Assembly: GCF_030812335.1 (NCBI RefSeq)
Contig: NZ_JAUSSN010000011.1
Span: 62,001 to 126,000 of the forward strand
From: Pseudarthrobacter oxydans
Lineage (GTDB): Bacteria > Actinomycetota > Actinomycetes > Actinomycetales > Micrococcaceae
DNA length: 64,000 nucleotides
Reading direction: 5' to 3'
The notes under the pieces: generated by a model
Told to the model about the DNA's origin: nothing
The model's database searches: none
What the model saw: only the letters and a program-made list of their open reading frames with translations
Program-made: the position numbers and the translations under genes
Part shown: positions 60,427 to 64,000 of the stretch, in pieces
Numbering within the stretch: the stretch's first letter is position 1
How the letters are laid out: each line of letters starts with the position of its first letter

Positions 60427-61635
60427 CTACCGGCTTTGCCCGAACATCCGCTTGCCGGACCCGGGATTCTTGCCCGTCAGGGCGCCCAGGACCGCGGACT
60501 GGCGCAGCAGGCCCGTCACCGTTCCGTCGCGGTCGACTACGGCGTATTCCAGGCCGTCGAGTTGGGCCAGGTACTGGATCAGTTCCTGCCCTTTGGACCA
60601 CTCCGGGACGTAGGCACCCTCCCCGAGGGCGTAGGACACGGCCGTGAGGGGCGTGGTGGCGGCGGCGGACGCGGAGACCGTGGCGACGGCCCCGGCGTCC
60701 ACCACGGCGGCCGGCCGCCCGTCCTGACGGTAGAGCACGACGGCGGGACCCGCCCCCGTGGTGGGATCCGGGGCCAGCGCCAGCACTTCGGCCACGGACG
60801 CTCCTTCCGGGAGGCCCACCGCCGGTTCGGCCAGCGCGCCGGCTTCCACGAGCGGCAGGCGGCTCCGCAGCCGGGCCTGTTCGATGGAGGCGGTGGCGCC
60901 CATCCAGAGGAAGCTGCCGACGAGGACGGTGATGAGCATCAGGGAGATGTCCGGCCGGTCGCCGCTGAGCAAGGGCAGGACCACAAACCAGGCCACAAGG
61001 CCGATCACGATGATCCGCCCGCCCCAGCCGGCCGCCACGGTGCCCTTTTCCTGGCTGCCGGTCAGTTTCCAGACGGCGGATTCGACGAGCCGGCCGCCGT
61101 CCAGCGGCAGCCCCGGCAGGACGTTGAAGATGCCGATCAGCAGGTTGGCCCAGACGAAGATGTTGGTCAGGATCCCGGGGACGCCGGTCAGATCGCCCCC
61201 GGTCCGCAGGAGCCAGCCTGCGCCCGCAAGGACGAAGTTCGCAGCGGGACCGGCCATGGCGACGAGGACAGAACGCCCGGGAGAGGCAGTGAAGCTCTGG
61301 AACTCGGTGTGGCCACCCCAGAGGTTGAGGACAATTTTCTCCGTGGGCCAGTGGAACAGCTTGGCGGTCAGCGCATGCGCGAGTTCGTGGACCAACACGG
61401 AGATCAGGAGCAGCAGCGCGTAGGCGAAGGCGACGAAGAAGGCGGTGACGCCGAGGCGGGGATAGTCGCTCTGCAGGACCGGCCCGAACGCAATCACCGT
61501 GAACGCGGCAATGATGAACCACGAGTACGCGAGGATCACCGGGATGCCGGCGATGCGCCCCAGCGGGATTCCCTCCTTGCGGCCCTGCTTCTGCGGGTCC
61601 TGTCCGCTGCGGCCGCGGGTGTCGGTGTCAGTCAT
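60427..61635 (-). CDS. Site-2 protease family membrane metallopeptidase
   Basis: A 402-residue polytopic protein with about six membrane spans. The HELAH zinc site is at residues 83-87 (SVLVHELAHALTAKLFHWPT) and the third ligand in NVLPGLPLDGGRL. The C-terminal 150 residues form a CBS-like domain pair (ASVAEVLALAPD ... YAVVDRDGTVTGLLRQSAVL). S2P proteases cleave membrane regulators; substrate unknown. ATG 61635 overlaps the HAD gene by 8 nt. Confidence 0.9.
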   Translation of the reverse strand: MTDTDTRGRSGQDPQKQGRKEGIPLGRIAGIPVILAYSWFIIAAFTVIAFGPVLQSDYPRLGVTAFFVAFAYALLLLISVLVHELAHALTAKLFHWPTEKIVLNLWGGHTEFQSFTASPGRSVLVAMAGPAANFVLAGAGWLLRTGGDLTGVPGILTNIFVWANLLIGIFNVLPGLPLDGGRLVESAVWKLTGSQEKGTVAAGWGGRIIVIGLVAWFVVLPLLSGDRPDISLMLITVLVGSFLWMGATASIEQARLRSRLPLVEAGALAEPAVGLPEGASVAEVLALAPDPTTGAGPAVVLYRQDGRPAAVVDAGAVATVSASAAATTPLTAVSYALGEGAYVPEWSKGQELIQYLAQLDGLEYAVVDRDGTVTGLLRQSAVLGALTGKNPGSGKRMFGQSR

Positions 61636-62413
61636 GGACCGGGACCTTTGCCGCGACGTGTTCCGGCCGGCCGCCGGGGACGCCGTTGAGGCCGCCGGCC
61701 AGGCCGAAGGTAGCGTCCGGGAATTCGTGGCGCAGCGCGACGAGCTCTTCGAGGTCGGCCACGGTTCGCCCGGCCAGGGTGTCCCACATGGCGTGGCGCG
61801 GATCATGCGGCAGCGGCACGATGTGCGGGATGGCGACGGTCAGCACGCCGGAGGCGACGGCGGCCGCGACGCCCGGCACGGAGTCCTCCAGCGCGATGCA
61901 GTGATGCAGGCCGAGTTCCGGGTCCTGTTCCTGCAGCAGCCCGACCGCCGTGAGGTAGGCCTCGGGGTGTGGTTTGCCCTGCGTGACGGTGTCCCCGGTG
62001 ATGAGGAATTCGAAGTAGGGCCGGGGCAGACTGGCCACGATCTCCCGGGCCAGGGGGGCCTCGGACATGGTCACCAGGGCGCAGCGGATCCCCGCGGTGT
62101 GGAGCTCCTCCAGCAGTTCGCGGGCACCGGGCCGCCACGGCACGGAGGCGCGGACCTGGCTGATGACGTGGGCCGTCAGGATGTCGATGATCTCCCGGCG
62201 CTCCAGCGCCACCCCGGCGTCCTGCAGGATGCCCGCGGAGAAGACCAGCGACTGGCCCACGAGCTGCATGGCCTTCTCATGGGACCACTGCCCGCCGTGC
62301 GCGGCAACCAGGGCGTGTTCGGCCTCGATCCAGTACGGCTCGGTGTCGACGATGGTGCCATCCATGTCCCAGAGCGCGGCTTTGAGCAGGGGCTGGGGAG
62401 CTGAGGATTGCAT
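61628..62413 (-). CDS. HAD-superfamily phosphatase (beta-phosphoglucomutase-like)
   Basis: A 261-residue subfamily IA HAD protein. Motif I is DMDGTIVDTEPYW with the nucleophile Asp, LVTMSEAPLA is motif II, KPHPEAYLTAVGLL has the Lys, and ALEDSVPGVAAAVASG holds motif IV. Cap residues suggest a small sugar phosphate substrate. TAGACT seven bases before ATG 62413 predicts a leaderless mRNA. Heads the trmI-direction transcript by overlap with the S2P gene. Confidence 0.85.
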   Translation of the reverse strand: MQSSAPQPLLKAALWDMDGTIVDTEPYWIEAEHALVAAHGGQWSHEKAMQLVGQSLVFSAGILQDAGVALERREIIDILTAHVISQVRASVPWRPGARELLEELHTAGIRCALVTMSEAPLAREIVASLPRPYFEFLITGDTVTQGKPHPEAYLTAVGLLQEQDPELGLHHCIALEDSVPGVAAAVASGVLTVAIPHIVPLPHDPRHAMWDTLAGRTVADLEELVALRHEFPDATFGLAGGLNGVPGGRPEHVAAKVPVHD

Positions 62414-62426
62414 GTTTTCCAGTCTA
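62414..62426 (-). promoter_or_regulatory. -10 box of the HAD gene, leaderless start
   Basis: TAGACT (minus strand 62426-62421), seven bases, ATG 62413. Back-to-back with the PAC2 promoter. Confidence 0.45.
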
Positions 62427-62531
62427 CGGGGCGGCCCTGTGAGGGGCCTGATACTACGCCTACGGCGAATATCAGCCGGGGACTGCCGTTTTCCGGCGCT
62501 TCATTCCCTGCGGGGGCCGGGTCCTTGGACG

Positions 62532-62544
62532 TAGGGTGAAGGGA
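62532..62544 (+). promoter_or_regulatory. -10 box of the PAC2 gene, leaderless start
   Basis: TAGGGT at 62532-62537, GAAGGG, then ATG at 62544. The GAAGGG is too close to the ATG for a normal ribosome binding site, so a leaderless start is more likely. Confidence 0.4.
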
Positions 62545-63449
62545 TGAATAGCTTCGAGGTAGACCCCGCGGAAACGGGCGACGTGCCCGAGCCGGAACGG
62601 CTGCTGCAGCCCGTAGCCGAGGGCCGGCGCATCACGGTGATGCTCGCCGCCTTTGAGGGCTGGAACGACGCCGGGGAGGCTGCGAGCGATGCCTTGCGCT
62701 ACCTCAACAAGCTCTGGGGCGGCAAGAAGGTCGGTTCGGTCGACGCCGACGAGTACTACGACTTCCAGTTCACCCGGCCCACGATCCGCCGCACGTCCTC
62801 CGGTGAGCGGAAAATCAAGTGGCCCTCCACCCGCATCTTCAAGGCCAGCGTTCCCGACTCAAACGTGGACGTCATCTTCGTCCAGGGCACCGAGCCGTCG
62901 TACAAGTGGCGGGCCTACACGGCCGAACTGCTGGTCCACGCCGAGGCACTCCATGTTGACTACGTCATCCTCGTCGGCGCCCTCCTCGCCGACGTGCCGC
63001 ACAGCCGGCCCATCCCGGTGAGCACGTCGACGGATGACCCTGCGCTGCGTGAGCGGATGGACCTTGAGGCCTCACAGTACGAGGGTCCCGTAGGGATCGT
63101 GGGGGTCCTCGCCGAGGTGGCGCTGCTGGCCGGGCTGCCCACGGTCTCACTCTGGGCCGCAGTGCCGCACTACGTGGCCCAGGCGCCCTCCCCCAAGGCA
63201 CAGCTCGCGCTGCTGCACCGGATCGAGGAGCTCCTGCAGGTTCCGCTCGACACCCAGGATCTCGTCGAGGAGTCCGATGCCTGGGAACGCGGCGTTGACG
63301 AGCTGGCGACCGAGGACCCCGAGATCGCGGCGTATGTGCGCCAGCTGGAGGAAGCGAAAGACACCGCCGACCTGCCGGAGGCCAGCGGCGAGTCGATTGC
63401 CCGGGAGTTCGAGCGCTACCTCAAACGCCGCGGCAAGGACAAGCCCTAG
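62544..63449 (+). CDS. PAC2 family protein
   Basis: A 301-residue protein with the PAC2 fold (ITVMLAAFEGWNDAGEAASD, VDYVILVGALLADVPHSRPI, GIVGVLAEVALLAGLPTVSL). PAC2 proteins are related to proteasome assembly chaperones of eukaryotes but their role in actinobacteria is not settled. Its last 4 nt overlap mshC, converging on it. Near the proteasome genes but not in their operon. Confidence 0.85.
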   Translation: MNSFEVDPAETGDVPEPERLLQPVAEGRRITVMLAAFEGWNDAGEAASDALRYLNKLWGGKKVGSVDADEYYDFQFTRPTIRRTSSGERKIKWPSTRIFKASVPDSNVDVIFVQGTEPSYKWRAYTAELLVHAEALHVDYVILVGALLADVPHSRPIPVSTSTDDPALRERMDLEASQYEGPVGIVGVLAEVALLAGLPTVSLWAAVPHYVAQAPSPKAQLALLHRIEELLQVPLDTQDLVEESDAWERGVDELATEDPEIAAYVRQLEEAKDTADLPEASGESIAREFERYLKRRGKDKP

Positions 63450-64000
63450 AGTTCGACGCCCAGCAGGGCGTTGATGGCATCGGCCGCCAGGGCGGCGTCC
63501 GGGGCGGATCCGGCCTGCCCTCCCTGGAGGGCCGCCGCGGCCCACTCATCCATGGCGGCGACAGCCCCGGGGGCGTTCAGATCGTTCGAGAGCTCGGCAC
63601 GCAGCCGGGACACCAGCCCGGCGGCCGAGCCCTCGGGCGCCGCGTCCAGGGCAGCCCGCCAGGTGCGGAGCCGTTCCTTGGCCTGGGCGAAGCCGGCCTC
63701 GGTCCAGGACCAGTCGCTGCGGTAGTGGTGGGCCAGGATGGCCAGCCGGATCGCGGCCGGGTCCTCGCCGGCGGCGCGGAGTTTGGAGACCAGTACGAGG
63801 TTTCCCTTGGACTTGCTCATTTTCTCGCCGTCGAGCCCCACCATGCCGGCGTGCGCGAAGTGTTGGGCCAGCGGCACACCGGTTAGGGAGTAGGCATGCC
63901 CGGCGCCCATTTCGTGGTGCGGGAAGATCAGGTCCGAGCCGCCGCCCTGCACGGTGAACGGGGCGGGCAGGTACTTCTGGGCGATGACGGTGCATTCGAT
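63446..64000 (-). CDS. mshC: Cysteine:1D-myo-inosityl 2-amino-2-deoxy-glucopyranoside ligase MshC, C-terminal part
   Basis: The C-terminal 184 residues of mycothiol ligase; the gene continues beyond the right edge. The motif VQGGGSDLIFPHHEMGAGHA (FPHHE) and KMSKSKG are those of CysRS-like enzymes, with MshC-specific surrounding residues (IECTVIAQKYLPAPF). MshC joins cysteine to GlcN-Ins in mycothiol synthesis. Ordinary CysRS is excluded by the short C-terminus. Confidence 0.9.
   Translation of the reverse strand: MECTVIAQKYLPAPFTVQGGGSDLIFPHHEMGAGHAYSLTGVPLAQHFAHAGMVGLDGEKMSKSKGNLVLVSKLRAAGEDPAAIRLAILAHHYRSDWSWTEAGFAQAKERLRTWRAALDAAPEGSAAGLVSRLRAELSNDLNAPGAVAAMDEWAAAALQGGQAGSAPDAALAADAINALLGVEL

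Noticed and set aside
59183..61522. 779-codon frame joining the S2P and TrmI regions
   Set aside because: Only the TrmI part (from 60313) is family-like; the rest is a shadow of the S2P gene.

Overview
The window looks like a chromosomal segment of a high-GC Gram-positive actinobacterium, most likely Arthrobacter/Pseudarthrobacter (Micrococcaceae). It has a ctaE-qcrC respiratory operon, RbpA, mycothiol ligase MshC, HelY, and a complete Pup-proteasome locus with a naturally fused PafB-PafC regulator. Codon use is strongly GC-rich except in an island near 21.6-24.2 kb. Genus assignment is inference from gene content; no search was run. Both ends are truncated (qcrC at the left, mshC at the right).

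Layout. 0-6 kb: housekeeping genes (qcrC, ctaE, trpD, a stand-alone Lrp ligand-binding protein, a DUF3054 membrane protein, a VOC protein, an EF-G-like GTPase), then a decayed secreted phytase (6.06-6.71 kb) and a SigB/SigF-type sigma factor. 7.6-18.4 kb: a glycan locus unexpected in a Gram-positive. It holds GmhB- and GmhA-like proteins, two bifunctional HldE-like proteins, three heptosyltransferase-family (GT9) proteins, two further glycosyltransferases and a short-chain dehydrogenase. Five consecutive gene junctions overlap by 4 nt, so the core is one translationally coupled operon. No HldD-type epimerase is visible. 18.5-24.2 kb: SRPBCC and unknown proteins, ArfB, small unknown genes, and an AT-richer patch with repeats resembling an IS21-type end. 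24.2-30.1 kb: a secreted peptidase-like protein, a flavoprotein oxidase, an alpha/beta hydrolase and a short UvrA-like ABC ATPase.

30.3-33.3 kb: type III polyketide synthase, methyltransferase and flavoprotein hydroxylase, matching in order the phenolic-lipid (srsABC-type) logic. 33.4-42 kb: NTF2-like protein, lipoprotein with internal repeats, peptide deformylase, S9 peptidase, RlmA-like methyltransferase, NfeD/SPFH pair, RbpA (with a candidate thiol-stress sigma promoter) and a polyprenol-phosphate mannose synthase. 42.4-62.4 kb: a long minus-strand array with amidohydrolase, HelY, TatC, TatA, PafBC, two FKBPs, PafA, PrcA, PrcB, Pup, Dop, ARC, TrmI, a site-2 protease and a HAD phosphatase. 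Here ARC unfolds pupylated proteins for the PrcAB core, PafA attaches Pup, Dop deamidates or removes it, and PafBC is the DNA-damage regulator tied to this locus. 62.5-64 kb: PAC2 protein and MshC.

A recurring regulatory theme is a TANNNT -10 box ending 6-7 nt before the start codon, with no Shine-Dalgarno sequence. This predicts leaderless mRNAs for about a dozen genes, including both members of four divergent pairs. No tRNA, rRNA, CRISPR array or intact insertion sequence was found.
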